In this document: piece by piece, positions 8,136 to 16,747 of the stretch
Layout of the letters: every line of letters begins with the position of its first letter
How positions within the stretch are numbered: position 1 is the first letter of the stretch
Assembly (NCBI RefSeq): GCF_019710575.1
Contig: NZ_JAHWFK010000060.1
Span: forward strand, 1 to 64,000
Length of the DNA stretch: 64,000 nucleotides
Direction of reading: 5' to 3'
Source: Paractinoplanes polyasparticus
GTDB taxonomy: Bacteria > Actinomycetota > Actinomycetes > Mycobacteriales > Micromonosporaceae
The notes under the pieces: model-generated
What the model was told of the DNA's origin: nothing
The model's input: the letters and a program-made list of their open reading frames with translations, nothing else
Databases searched by the model: none
Position numbers and translations under genes: made by a program

Positions 8136-9707
8136 TCAAGGGCTTCCGGGGCCGGCGTGGTCGCCGAAGGTGTGGTTCCGCAGCTGGACCTCCTCGAAGT
8201 CGAGTCCTTCCAGGATCTGCTGCAGCACCTCGTCGTCGATCGTGCCCTCGTCGCGCAGGCGCACCACCGTGGCGCGCTTGTGGGCCACGGCTGCCAGGCG
8301 CACCTCGCGGTCCCGCGCCACACCCGCGGCGCCCGAGTCGTCGCCGCGGAGCAGGTCGAGGCGTTGCTGGAACTGTTCGCGCAGCTGGTCGGCGTGGGGC
8401 TGGCTCGCGCCGGCCCGGTCGGCCAGCGCGGGCAGGGCGTCGATGGCCGCCTCGACCGCGGTGATCTCGGCCTGGCGGCGTTCGCGTTCGGCGCTGCCGT
8501 CGTCGGAGACGCCCGCCCAGCGCACGATCCGGGGCATCAGCGGCGCCTGCACGAGCAGCGTCACGGCGATCACGCCGGCCGTGACGAAGACGATGACGTC
8601 GCGATCCTCGAGCGAGTGGGGCACGGCGAGCGCGGCGGCCAGCGAGACCGCACCGCGGAAACCGGCCGAGGCCACGACCGTACGCGGCTTGGCGCCCACC
8701 CGCCGCTCCCGCTGCGCCGGACGGCGGTCGATCATGCGGATCACGTACGGGCTGGTGAACATCCAGGCGAAGCGGACCCCGATGACGGCCGCGGAGACGG
8801 CGACCACGGCCACCAGCGCCTGGACGAGACCGACGGTGCTCAGTTCGCGGACGGCCGACTGCACCTCCAGGCCGACCAGCACGAACAGGGCCGCGTTGGC
8901 CAGCGCGGTCAGGAAACCCATGACGGTGCCCACGTACTGGCGGGCCTCGGCGGTGAACAGGCGGGGCGCGGCCCGGCTGACCCAGAGACCGCTGACCACC
9001 ACGGCCAGCACGCCCGACGCCTCGACCTCCTCCGCGATCAGGTAGGCGGCCAGGGGAGTGGCCAGCGCCAGGATGTTGTGCTGGAACGGGTCGCGCAGGC
9101 GCTTACGCACCAGCACGCTGACCCACGCCACGGCCGCTCCGATCACGATGCCGCCCAGGTAGGCGAGCACGAACATTCCGGAGACGTTGACCAGACCGAC
9201 GTGCTCCTCGCCGAGCGTGACGCCGACCGCCAGCGCGTAGATGACCAGCGCGGTGCCGTCGTTGACGAGGCTTTCGGCGCGCAGCGTGGTCGCCAGGCGG
9301 CGGGGCAGCGAGCGGCCCAGCACCCCGACGGCGGTGGCGTCGGTCGGCGCCACCGCCGCACCCAGCACCCAGGCCGGGCCCCAGGGCAGACCCAGCGCGT
9401 GGGCCGCGACGGCCACGGCGGCCGCGGTGGCGGCCACCAGCACGGTGCTCAGCAGCACGATGACGCGCAGGTTGGAACGGATCTCGCGGAGCGACGAGGT
9501 GAAGCTCTCCCAGTAGAGCAGCACCGGCAGGAAGAGCAGCAGCACCGCCTCGGGCGGCAGGTGGGCCGCGCGCAGCGCGGGCAGGAAGCCGAGCAGCACG
9601 CCCGCCACCAGCAGCAGGGCGGGCGGCACGATCCGGAACTGGCGGGCCAGGCTCGTGCAGACGAGCACGGTCACCCCGATCGCGACCGCGAGCATCAGGC
9701 TCAGCAC
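8136..9707 (-). CDS. CPA1-family Na+/H+ antiporter
   Basis: This 523-residue protein has about 12 hydrophobic segments and the CPA1/NhaP core motifs: FLPVLLYWESF, the paired APTDATAVGVLGRS segment and RAESLVNDGTALVIY, where the ND motif provides the ion-binding acidic residue. A FRGAVSLAAALAVP helix follows. The last ~110 residues are a charged cytosolic tail (RRQAEITAVEAAIDAL) that may regulate pH response. It exchanges cytoplasmic Na+ (or K+) for protons and serves pH and salt homeostasis. The oxidase gene upstream on the same strand ends 4 bases before its start, so the two are probably co-transcribed. Confidence 0.9.
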   Translation of the reverse strand: MLSLMLAVAIGVTVLVCTSLARQFRIVPPALLLVAGVLLGFLPALRAAHLPPEAVLLLFLPVLLYWESFTSSLREIRSNLRVIVLLSTVLVAATAAAVAVAAHALGLPWGPAWVLGAAVAPTDATAVGVLGRSLPRRLATTLRAESLVNDGTALVIYALAVGVTLGEEHVGLVNVSGMFVLAYLGGIVIGAAVAWVSVLVRKRLRDPFQHNILALATPLAAYLIAEEVEASGVLAVVVSGLWVSRAAPRLFTAEARQYVGTVMGFLTALANAALFVLVGLEVQSAVRELSTVGLVQALVAVVAVSAAVIGVRFAWMFTSPYVIRMIDRRPAQRERRVGAKPRTVVASAGFRGAVSLAAALAVPHSLEDRDVIVFVTAGVIAVTLLVQAPLMPRIVRWAGVSDDGSAERERRQAEITAVEAAIDALPALADRAGASQPHADQLREQFQQRLDLLRGDDSGAAGVARDREVRLAAVAHKRATVVRLRDEGTIDDEVLQQILEGLDFEEVQLRNHTFGDHAGPGSP

Positions 9708-9711
9708 GGGC

Positions 9712-11082
9712 TCAGCCGATCACTTTGCCGGGGTTGAACAGGTTGAGCGGGTCGAGGGTCTGTTTCACCGCGACCTGCATGGCCAGCACGCCCGGCGACA
9801 ACTCGCGTTGCATGCCGGTCCGCTTGAGCAGCCCGACGCCGTGCTCGCCGGTGACCGTGCCGTCCATCGCGATGGCCGCGGTCAGCATGTCCTCGAAGGC
9901 GGCCTGGGCCGCGTGACGGGCCTGCTCGTCACCGGCCGGGGCCAGGATCATCGGGTGCAGGTTGCCGTCCCCGGCGTGCGCGATGGTGGCGATCGTGGTG
10001 CCGTGCCGGGCGGCGATCCGCTCGATGGCGGCCAGCATGTCCGGCACGCGCGAGCGGGGGACGCACACGTCCTCGGTGAGCACCGGGCCGAGCCGTTCCA
10101 GGGCGGGGTAGGCGAGGCGTCGGGCGGCGAACAGTGCCTCGGCCTCGATCTCGTCGGTCGACTGCTCGGCCCAGAGCGCGCCCGCCGCCCGGAACACCTC
10201 GGCGACTCGGGTGGCCTCCTCGTCGCCGGCCGCGCCGGGCAGGTCGGGCTGGGCCAGCAGCAGCGCCGCGGCGTCGGCCTCCAGACCCAGGTGTTTCCAG
10301 TCCTCGACGGCCTGCAGGCACGTGCGGTCGAGCAGCTCGAGGGCCGCCGGCAGCAGCCCGGCCCGGGTGATGGCAGCGACCGCCTCGCCGGCGGCCACGA
10401 CACTGCCGAAGGCGCCGACGACCGTACGGGGTGCTTCGCGCCGCGCCGGGCGGAGGCGCAGGGTGATCTCCGTGATGACGCCGAACGTGCCCTCGGAGCC
10501 GGTGAACAGGCCGGCCAGGTCGTAGCCGCTGACCCCCTTGGTCGTCCGCCGCCCGAGCCGCACCACCGTGCCGTACTCGCCGGCGGGTCCGCCCACGACG
10601 GCCTCCAGGCCCAGCACGTAGTCGCGCGTCACGCCGTACTTCAGGCAGCACAGCCCGCCCGCGTTGGTCGACACGTTGCCGCCGATGGTCGACCAGGGGG
10701 CGCTGGCCGGGTCGGGCGGGTACCACAGGCCGTGCTCGGCCACGGCCGCCTTGAGGTCGTTGTTGACGACGCCCGGCTGCACGGTGGCGGTCAGGTTCTC
10801 GGTGTCGATCTCGACGATCCGGTTCATCTTCGACAGGTCGAGGATCATCGCCCCGTCCACGGCGTTGGCTCCGCCGGAGAGCCCGGTGCCGGCCCCGCGC
10901 GGCACGATCGGGATGTTCCGCCCGGCGCAGGCCGCGACGACCCGCCGTACCTCCTCGGTTGTCCGCGGGCGGACCGCGCCGGCCGCCCGGCCGTAGGGCG
11001 CCCACTCCGCGTCGTCGTGGCTCAGACCCTCCAGGACATCCGGGTCGTCGACGACGTCGAGCCCCTCGAGCAGCTTTTTCAC
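9712..11082 (-). CDS. GlcD-type FAD-linked oxidase (2-hydroxyacid dehydrogenase)
   Basis: The 456-residue flavoprotein belongs to the VAO/PCMH superfamily. The FAD-binding domain shows PIVPRGAGTGLSGGA, STIGGNVSTNAGG and GLFTGSEGTFGVITE. The FAD-oxidase C domain follows with IAHAGDGNLHP and GTVTGEHGVG, and the end is DPLNLFNPGKVIG. These are the hallmarks of glycolate or D-lactate oxidising GlcD proteins. No GlcE/GlcF or iron-sulfur partner is adjacent, so it may act alone with an unidentified acceptor. The start is GTG 11082 with TAAGG upstream; longer reading frames would collide with the divergent esterase. Confidence 0.9.
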   Translation of the reverse strand: MKKLLEGLDVVDDPDVLEGLSHDDAEWAPYGRAAGAVRPRTTEEVRRVVAACAGRNIPIVPRGAGTGLSGGANAVDGAMILDLSKMNRIVEIDTENLTATVQPGVVNNDLKAAVAEHGLWYPPDPASAPWSTIGGNVSTNAGGLCCLKYGVTRDYVLGLEAVVGGPAGEYGTVVRLGRRTTKGVSGYDLAGLFTGSEGTFGVITEITLRLRPARREAPRTVVGAFGSVVAAGEAVAAITRAGLLPAALELLDRTCLQAVEDWKHLGLEADAAALLLAQPDLPGAAGDEEATRVAEVFRAAGALWAEQSTDEIEAEALFAARRLAYPALERLGPVLTEDVCVPRSRVPDMLAAIERIAARHGTTIATIAHAGDGNLHPMILAPAGDEQARHAAQAAFEDMLTAAIAMDGTVTGEHGVGLLKRTGMQRELSPGVLAMQVAVKQTLDPLNLFNPGKVIG

Positions 11083-11227
11083 GTCCGCGACCTTACGCCG
11101 ACCGCGGGCCCGCGGCTCCGGGCGGCGAGCCCGCCGGATGGCGGGTAGTTCCCGCCGGTTGGCGCTCGTGCCGCGGTGGCCTGGATCACAGAATGGAGGA
11201 AACCTTCTCGTAACAAAGGGGTTCCTC

Positions 11228-12223
11228 ATGACGAGCGTTCTTCCCGATGCCAGCGGCGTTGCCGGCCCGCCGCCGCCCTTCGACCCCGAGCTGGCGGCCG
11301 CCCTCGAGGTCATCGGCGAGCAGATGCCCTCGGCGCTGACCGCCGACATGATCGAGCCGATGCGCGCGGGCAGTGTGCTCGCCGACCTCAGCGACGACGA
11401 CCTCGCCCGCGACGGCGCGTTCGCCGTGACCCGGCGCCGCGTGCCCGGGCCGCCCGGCGACCCCGACGTGGAGCTGCTGATCCTGACCCCGGCCGGGCAC
11501 ACCACGCCGCTGCCGGCGATCTATCACACGCACGGCGGCGGCATGGTGATCGGTGACAACCGCACCGGCGTGGAGGTGATCCAGGACTGGGCGGCCGAGG
11601 TGCCCTCGGTGATCGTGTCGGTGGAGTACCGGCTCGCGCCCGAGAACCCCGACCCGGCGCCGGTCGAGGACTGCTACGCCGGGCTCGTCTGGACCGCCGC
11701 GCACGCGGACGAGCTGGGCATCGACGCCGAGCGGATCGTCATCGCCGGGACGAGCGCCGGTGGCGGGTTGGCGGCCGGGGTGGCCCTGCTGGCCCGCGAC
11801 CGGGGCGGCCCGGCGCTGTACGGCCAGATGCTGCTCTGCCCGACGATCGACGACCGCAACGACACCCCGTCGGCGGTCCAGATGGCCGGGCGCGGCGTCT
11901 GGGACCGCACGGCCAACGACACCGGCTGGACGACGCTGCTGGGCGCGGCCCGGGGCGGGCCGGACGTTTCCCCGTACGCGGCGCCGGCCCGGGCCACCGA
12001 CCTGGCCGGCCTGCCGCCCGCGTTCGTCGACGTCGGCTCGGCCGAGACGTTCCGCGACGAGGACGTGGCCTACGCGAGCCGCCTCTGGCAGGCCGGGGGG
12101 CAGGCCGAGCTGCACGTGTGGCCCGGCGGTTTCCACGGCTTCGACATGATGGCGCCGCAGGCCGCGATCAGCCAGGAGGCCCGGGCGGCCCGGGTCCGCT
12201 GGCTGAAGAGGCTGCTCGGCTGA
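11228..12223 (+). CDS. Alpha/beta-hydrolase, hormone-sensitive-lipase (family IV) esterase
   Basis: The protein of 331 residues carries HGGG at 102-105 (oxyanion hole), the nucleophile elbow GTSAGG with S176, the acid in a VDVGSAETFRDED block, and the catalytic histidine in GGFHGFD. This is the family IV lipolytic arrangement. There is no signal peptide, so it is a cytosolic esterase for short or medium acyl esters. The ATG at 11228 is chosen; the 30 codons upstream in this frame do not resemble the family. The PucR-type locus begins 36 bases downstream in the same direction. Confidence 0.9.
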   Translation: MTSVLPDASGVAGPPPPFDPELAAALEVIGEQMPSALTADMIEPMRAGSVLADLSDDDLARDGAFAVTRRRVPGPPGDPDVELLILTPAGHTTPLPAIYHTHGGGMVIGDNRTGVEVIQDWAAEVPSVIVSVEYRLAPENPDPAPVEDCYAGLVWTAAHADELGIDAERIVIAGTSAGGGLAAGVALLARDRGGPALYGQMLLCPTIDDRNDTPSAVQMAGRGVWDRTANDTGWTTLLGAARGGPDVSPYAAPARATDLAGLPPAFVDVGSAETFRDEDVAYASRLWQAGGQAELHVWPGGFHGFDMMAPQAAISQEARAARVRWLKRLLG

Positions 12224-12258
12224 CCCGGAACACCCGGACGGCGAGGGAGGATGGCATC

Positions 12259-13049
12259 GTGAAGGACCTCGCCGGGGCTCGGCCGGGCTCCCGGTTCCGC
12301 TCGATCCGGCCTGGATGTCGGCCGCGGCCGGCAGCGCGACCCTCTGGCTGGAACGTCCCGGTCCGCCCGGCCCGGTCGAGGCGATGGTGCTGGAACGGGC
12401 GGCCGCCGCGGCCCGGGCTGTGCTCGAGCGCACCCGCAGTCACCCGCCGCGGGCCGATCCGGCCCTGATCGAGCTGGTCATCGAGGCCGGGGCCGACGAA
12501 CCGGCGCGCCTGAAGGCGGCGGCTCGGCTCGGCTACAAGCCCACCGACCGCGTACGCGCCATGGCCCTCGAGGACGGCACGGCGGCGCTCAGTCCCGAGA
12601 CCGCCGAGCCGCCCACCGGTCGAGCCGGCCTCGGCCCGGCCGGCCCACCCGCGGCCCTGCCCGAGTCATGGGCCGCCGCCCGCATCGCCCTGCGCTTCAC
12701 TGCCGAGGGCACCGAACAGGACCCCGGCCGCCGCGTCGTGCACGCCGACGACCTGGGCGGCCTGACGCTGCTGGCCGCCGCCGTCGGCCCCGGCGCCGAG
12801 CCCGTGCCCGACGTGCGGGCCCTCGGCCGCGCGGCCGCCACCGCCCCGTGGATGCTCACGACCCTGGACGCCGTGGCCGAGACGGCCAGCCTCCGCGCCG
12901 CCGCCACCGCCCTGCGCGTCCACCACTCCACCCTGCAGGACAGGTTGGCCCACACGATTCCGGTGCTGGGCTGGGACGTCCGCGAGCCCCGCGGCCGCCT
13001 GCGCCTGCAGCTGGCGCTCGCCCTGCGCCGCCTGCACCGCAACTTTTAG
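12259..13049 (+). pseudogene. PucR-type helix-turn-helix regulator, apparent one-base frameshift near its start
   Basis: The C-terminal ~60 residues are the PucR/CdaR-type HTH (LDAVAETASLRAAATALRVH, then TLQDRLA and RLRLQLALALRRL). The best start is GTG 12259, with a perfect GGGAGG about 8 bases upstream, and it begins MKDLAG. That frame is closed within 70 codons, while the family-like continuation (LPVPLDPAWMSAAAGSATLW) lies in another frame. Adding one G to the run at 12274-12277 joins them cleanly as MKDLAGGSAGLPVPLDPAW. Without the correction, translation would have to start at ATG 12315, which has no ribosome site. Either a sequencing error or a young mutation would explain this. The ligand and targets are unknown. 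Confidence 0.75.
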
Positions 13050-13097
13050 CGCTTGTTTGCCGTTGGCGCGGGGGCTGCGGGGTGACCGGCAGAACAC

Positions 13098-13892
13098 TCA
13101 GGGCTTGCGTCCGATGCCACCGTACGAGTCCTGGTGGGCGGGCTCGCCGTCCGGCCCCGGCTCCGGCCGCCAGCGGGACACGGTGACCACCCCGGGATCG
13201 ACCAGCTCGAGGCCGTCGAAGAAGCGGGCGATCCGTTCCGGGCTGCGCAGGTGATAGTCGTGGCCGCCCTCGCTGGAGACGCGGGCGCCCTCCACGATCT
13301 TCGCGCTGGTGTCGGTGCCGTCGTAGAAGGCCAGGTAGCTGCCGGAGGGCAGCAGGCCGACCAGCCCGCGCACGATGGACAGGGCCTCGTCGTCGTCCTC
13401 GACGTGGCCCAGGATGCCCATCAGCATCAGCGCGACCGGCCGGCTGAAGTCGAGCGTCCGCGCGGCCTCGCGCCGGATCGTCGCGGTGTCGGAGAGATCG
13501 GCGTCGACGAAGTCGGTGGCGCCGTCCGGCCCACTCTCGAGCAGGTCGCGGGCGTGCGCCACGACGAGCGGGTCGTTGTCGACATAGACGACGCGGGACC
13601 CGGGGGCGATCCGCTGGGCCACCTCGTGGGTGTTGTCGGCCGTGGGCAGCCCCGTGCCGATGTCGAGGAACTGGCGGACGCCGGCCTCGCCGGCCAGGTA
13701 GCCGACCGTACGGGCGAGAAAGGCGCGGCAGGCCTGCGCATTCTCCACAATGGCCGGGAACACCTCACGCACCTTGTCGCCGACCGCCCGGTCGACCGGA
13801 TAGTTGTCGGTGCCGCCGAGCCAGTAGTTCCACACGCGAGCGCTGTGCGGCACGGTCGTGTCGATTCGGGGAGCGCCGGATTCCTTGCTCAT
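13098..13892 (-). CDS. DUF574 S-adenosylmethionine methyltransferase
   Basis: The 264-residue protein shows the DUF574 (SAM-dependent, actinobacterial) signature: ARVWNYWLGGTDNYPVDR near the N-terminus, FLDIGTGLPTADNTHEVAQ as the SAM-binding loop, and VVYVDNDPLVVAHARDLL with the acidic residue at the end of beta-2. The end is DSYGGIGRKP. Members are abundant in Actinobacteria and most lack known substrates. Two starts are possible, ATG 13892 or GTG 13901; neither has a strong ribosome site. It diverges from the FGGY kinase. Confidence 0.9.
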   Translation of the reverse strand: MSKESGAPRIDTTVPHSARVWNYWLGGTDNYPVDRAVGDKVREVFPAIVENAQACRAFLARTVGYLAGEAGVRQFLDIGTGLPTADNTHEVAQRIAPGSRVVYVDNDPLVVAHARDLLESGPDGATDFVDADLSDTATIRREAARTLDFSRPVALMLMGILGHVEDDDEALSIVRGLVGLLPSGSYLAFYDGTDTSAKIVEGARVSSEGGHDYHLRSPERIARFFDGLELVDPGVVTVSRWRPEPGPDGEPAHQDSYGGIGRKP

Positions 13893-14016
13893 GGGACTCA
13901 CGCTAGTGGGGACGGCCGGGCCTTCGGCAGGGTCGTTCGTGACGATCGCCGCGAGATCCGGCGCCCGGGTCGGTTAGGGTCGCCGGAGAGCCGTGCCGCC
14001 GACGACGAGGACTGCG

Positions 14017-15510
14017 ATGACCCCGACCGATGACGACGTCGCGCTCGAGGCGGCGCTCGACCCGCTGGTCCTCGCCCTGGACATCGGATCGACCGCCACC
14101 CGCGGCGGCGTGCACGACGCTTCGGGCCGGCGGGTCCACGGCCTGCAGCACAAGGTGCCGCACGCCTTCACGGTCGCGCCCGACGGCACCTCGGTCATCG
14201 ATCCCGACCAGGTGACCGCGGAGGTCGGGCAGGTCCTCGACGCGGTGACCGGGGATCCGCGGCTGGGGACCCGCATCGCCGGCGTCGCGATGGACACCTT
14301 CGCCGCCTCGCTGATCGCGGTCGACGCGGCCGGGCGCGCACTTACCGGATGCCTGACCTACGCCGATTCCCGCAGCGCCGGCGAGGTCGCGGCGTTGCGG
14401 GCGGAGCTCGACGAGCACGCGCTGCAGCAGCGCACCGGCACTCGCCTGCACACGAGCTACCACGCCCCGCGCCTGCGCTGGCTCGCGGCCACCCAGCCGC
14501 GGGTCGTGGCTGAGGCCGCGGCCTGGTGGTCCCTGGGCGAGTACGTCCTGAACCGGCTGATCGGGCGGCCGCTCGCCGGGACGTCCACTGTGGCCTGGAC
14601 CGGTCTGCTCGACCGGCGCACCGGCGAGCTCGACGCCGAGCTGCTCGCGGCGGCCGGCGTCCGCCGCGAACAGTTCTCCGCGCCGGGGGAGACCCCGTCG
14701 GCGGCTTCGGCGGGCCGGCCCGCCCTGGCCCGGGCTGTGTGGTTCCCCGTCATCACCGACGGTTTCGCCAGCAACGTGGGGGCCGGGGCGACCGACGCCA
14801 CGGTGCTCACCGCGGCCACCGCCACCAGCGGCGCGTTGCGGGTGTTGCTCGACGGCCCGGCCGACCCGCTGCCGTTCGGCCTGTGGAACTACCGGGTCGA
14901 CGCGTCCCGCACGCTGCTCGGCGGAGCGATCAACGACGTCGGCCGCGCCGTCAGCTGGGCGCAGAACACGTTGCGTCTCAGCCCGGAGCCGGCCGCGCTC
15001 CTGGCCGCGCCGCCGAGTGACGCCACGCCGCTGGTGCTGCCGTATCTCACCGGCGAACGCGCGCCCGGCTGGGTCGGCAGCGCCCGGGCCGTGTTCGGCG
15101 GTGTGTCGGCGGCCGCGGACGGCGACTCCCTGTTCCGCGGGCTGGTCGAGGGCGTCGCCATGACGTACGCGCGTGTCGCCGACGAGCTGCGCCCCGCCGC
15201 CCCGCGGGTCGTGGAGGTCGCGGCGGCGGGCCGGGTCAGCAACGACCAGCCCGACTGGCTGCAGATCCTGGCCGACGTCCTCGGGCGGCCCGTCACCCAC
15301 GTGACCCGGCGGCGCGCCACACAGCGGGGGACGGCGTTGCTCGCCCTCGACGTGCTGGCGCCGGATGCCGTGCGCGCGCCCCGGGCCACCGGAACGACAT
15401 ACGAGCCCCGGACCGAACGCCTCGGGTACTACGCGGAACGGCGCGCCCGGTTCGCCGAGCTGTACGACGCGCTGGTGCGGGACGGGCAGGGCGGAGCCGG
15501 CCGGACGTAG
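14017..15510 (+). CDS. FGGY-family carbohydrate kinase (gluconokinase-like)
   Basis: The protein of 497 residues has the ASKHA/FGGY sugar-kinase fold. The first phosphate-binding loop is LALDIGSTATRGGV. A WSLGEYVLNRLIG substrate-domain block, DGFASNVGAGATDATVLT and PYLTGERAPGW follow in the C-terminal half. It would phosphorylate a sugar or sugar acid with ATP in the cytoplasm. The overall pattern resembles gluconate kinases, but xylulokinase or another specificity cannot be excluded. GAGG precedes ATG 14017; GTG 13993 is a less likely start. No other pathway gene is adjacent. Confidence 0.85.
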   Translation: MTPTDDDVALEAALDPLVLALDIGSTATRGGVHDASGRRVHGLQHKVPHAFTVAPDGTSVIDPDQVTAEVGQVLDAVTGDPRLGTRIAGVAMDTFAASLIAVDAAGRALTGCLTYADSRSAGEVAALRAELDEHALQQRTGTRLHTSYHAPRLRWLAATQPRVVAEAAAWWSLGEYVLNRLIGRPLAGTSTVAWTGLLDRRTGELDAELLAAAGVRREQFSAPGETPSAASAGRPALARAVWFPVITDGFASNVGAGATDATVLTAATATSGALRVLLDGPADPLPFGLWNYRVDASRTLLGGAINDVGRAVSWAQNTLRLSPEPAALLAAPPSDATPLVLPYLTGERAPGWVGSARAVFGGVSAAADGDSLFRGLVEGVAMTYARVADELRPAAPRVVEVAAAGRVSNDQPDWLQILADVLGRPVTHVTRRRATQRGTALLALDVLAPDAVRAPRATGTTYEPRTERLGYYAERRARFAELYDALVRDGQGGAGRT

Positions 15511-15523
15511 GCGGCGCCGGCCA

Positions 15524-16039
15524 TCAGGCAGCGGCGCTGCGGCGGGCTGTCCGCCGAGCCAGGGCCATCCGCACCATGAAGGCCGGGCTGGGCGGCACCC
15601 AGCCGAGCTGGGTGGCCAGGCCGAGGTCGTCGCGGTTGGCCCAGTGCTCGATCACCTGGCCGTCCCTCATCCGGAACCAGTGGGTCTGGGTGATCGCGAA
15701 CGTGCGGCCGGTCGGCGGGAAAGCCTGCGCCACCTCGCCCCGCTCGTCGTAGGACACGAACGGGCCGACCTGGCGCCCCGACATCGTGCAGTGCACGGCG
15801 ATCAGATCGCCGTCGGCCACGGTGTCGTGGATGTCGAACGCGAGATCCGCGAACGCGGCCCGCAGCCAGTGGGCGGTGGCCACGAATGCGGCCGGCCCCT
15901 GCCCCCGGCACGCCGGCGGCTCGTCCTTGGCCTCACGGTTGACCGCCTGCGGGTGAACGATCGGGGTCAGCTCGGCGAGGTCGCCGGCGGCCATGATCGC
16001 CATGGAGCGGATGCAGGCGTCGGTGTCGATGGTGCGCAT
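15524..16039 (-). CDS. SnoaL-like polyketide-cyclase/ester-cyclase family protein
   Basis: The 171-residue protein has the NTF2-like cone of the SnoaL/ester-cyclase group: a start of IRSMAIMAAGDLAEL, the central FDIHDTVADGDLIAVHCTMS, and FRMRDGQVIEHWANRDDLGL, in which H and D are typical active-site residues. The family includes cyclases, hydrolases and many proteins of unknown function. GGAGG lies six bases before the ATG. It is divergent from a TetR gene, with two operator-like repeats between them, so it is likely repressed by that regulator. Confidence 0.85.
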   Translation of the reverse strand: MRTIDTDACIRSMAIMAAGDLAELTPIVHPQAVNREAKDEPPACRGQGPAAFVATAHWLRAAFADLAFDIHDTVADGDLIAVHCTMSGRQVGPFVSYDERGEVAQAFPPTGRTFAITQTHWFRMRDGQVIEHWANRDDLGLATQLGWVPPSPAFMVRMALARRTARRSAAA

Positions 16040-16053
16040 GGTGCCTCCACTGA

Positions 16054-16086
16054 GATATCGGATACAGTGAAGAAGTATTCGATACT
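16054..16086. promoter_or_regulatory. Paired operator-like repeats between SnoaL and TetR genes
   Basis: Site 1 on the minus strand reads GTATCCGATATC (16065 down to 16054). Site 2 on the plus strand reads GTATTCGATACT (16075-16086), inside the inverted repeat AGTAT-TCG-ATACT. The two sites match at 10 of 12 positions and face each other in the 62-base divergent promoter. This is the expected layout for an autoregulated TetR operator controlling both genes. Confidence 0.65.
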
Positions 16087-16101
16087 AAGGATCGGTAATC
16101 A

Positions 16102-16740
16102 ATGACGCGTCGCGCATACGACAACACCCGGCGGGCCGAGCAGGCTCGGCTCACCCGGCGTCACGTCCTCGAGGCCGCCCACGATCTGCTGGTCGAACGC
16201 GGGCCCGCGGCGGTCACCATGCGCGACGTGGCGACGCAGGCGGGCGTCTCGGCCGAGACGGTCTACAAGGCGTTCGGCACCAAGGCGGCGCTGATCAAGG
16301 ACGTCTACGACGTCACGCTGGCCGGCGACGACGAGCCCGTCGCGATGATCGACCGCCCCGAGATCCAGGCCGTGTTCGCCGCCGCCGGCCCCCGGGACAA
16401 GCTCGCCCGGTACGCGTACGCCGCCCGCCGGATCGCCGAACGCACAGGCCCGCTGCTGGCCCGGCTGCTCGCCGGCGCCCGCGGCGGCGACCCCGATCTC
16501 GACCGGTTCCGCCGCACCACCAATGAGGAACGCATGGCCGGCGCCGGCGGCATCGTGCGGCACCTCGCCGCCACCGGGGGCCTGCGCGCCGGCGTCGACG
16601 CCGACCGGGCCACCGACATCGTGTGGACGCTGATCGCGCCCGAGGTCTACGAGCTGCTCGTGGGCGAGCGGGGCTGGACGCCCGACGAGTACGAGAAGTG
16701 GCTCGCGCAGGCGCTGGCCGACGCGATCGCCGCCCCCTGA
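16102..16740 (+). CDS. TetR-family transcriptional regulator
   Basis: The 212-residue protein has an N-terminal HTH at about 20-66 (RHVLEAAHDLLVERGPAAVT, then VATQAGVSAETVYKAFGTKA), typical of TetR. An all-helical ligand/dimer domain follows, with no recognisable ligand. AAGGA lies about ten bases before the ATG. The divergent SnoaL-like gene and the paired GTATYCGATAYY sites suggest local repression of that gene and of itself. Confidence 0.92.
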   Translation: MTRRAYDNTRRAEQARLTRRHVLEAAHDLLVERGPAAVTMRDVATQAGVSAETVYKAFGTKAALIKDVYDVTLAGDDEPVAMIDRPEIQAVFAAAGPRDKLARYAYAARRIAERTGPLLARLLAGARGGDPDLDRFRRTTNEERMAGAGGIVRHLAATGGLRAGVDADRATDIVWTLIAPEVYELLVGERGWTPDEYEKWLAQALADAIAAP

Positions 16741-16747
16741 GCGCGTG

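Noticed and set aside
8157..9737. Long plus-strand frame across the antiporter gene
   Set aside because: The product is His/Gln/Arg/Gly-rich without motifs, and the antiporter on the other strand has clear transmembrane and ND motifs.
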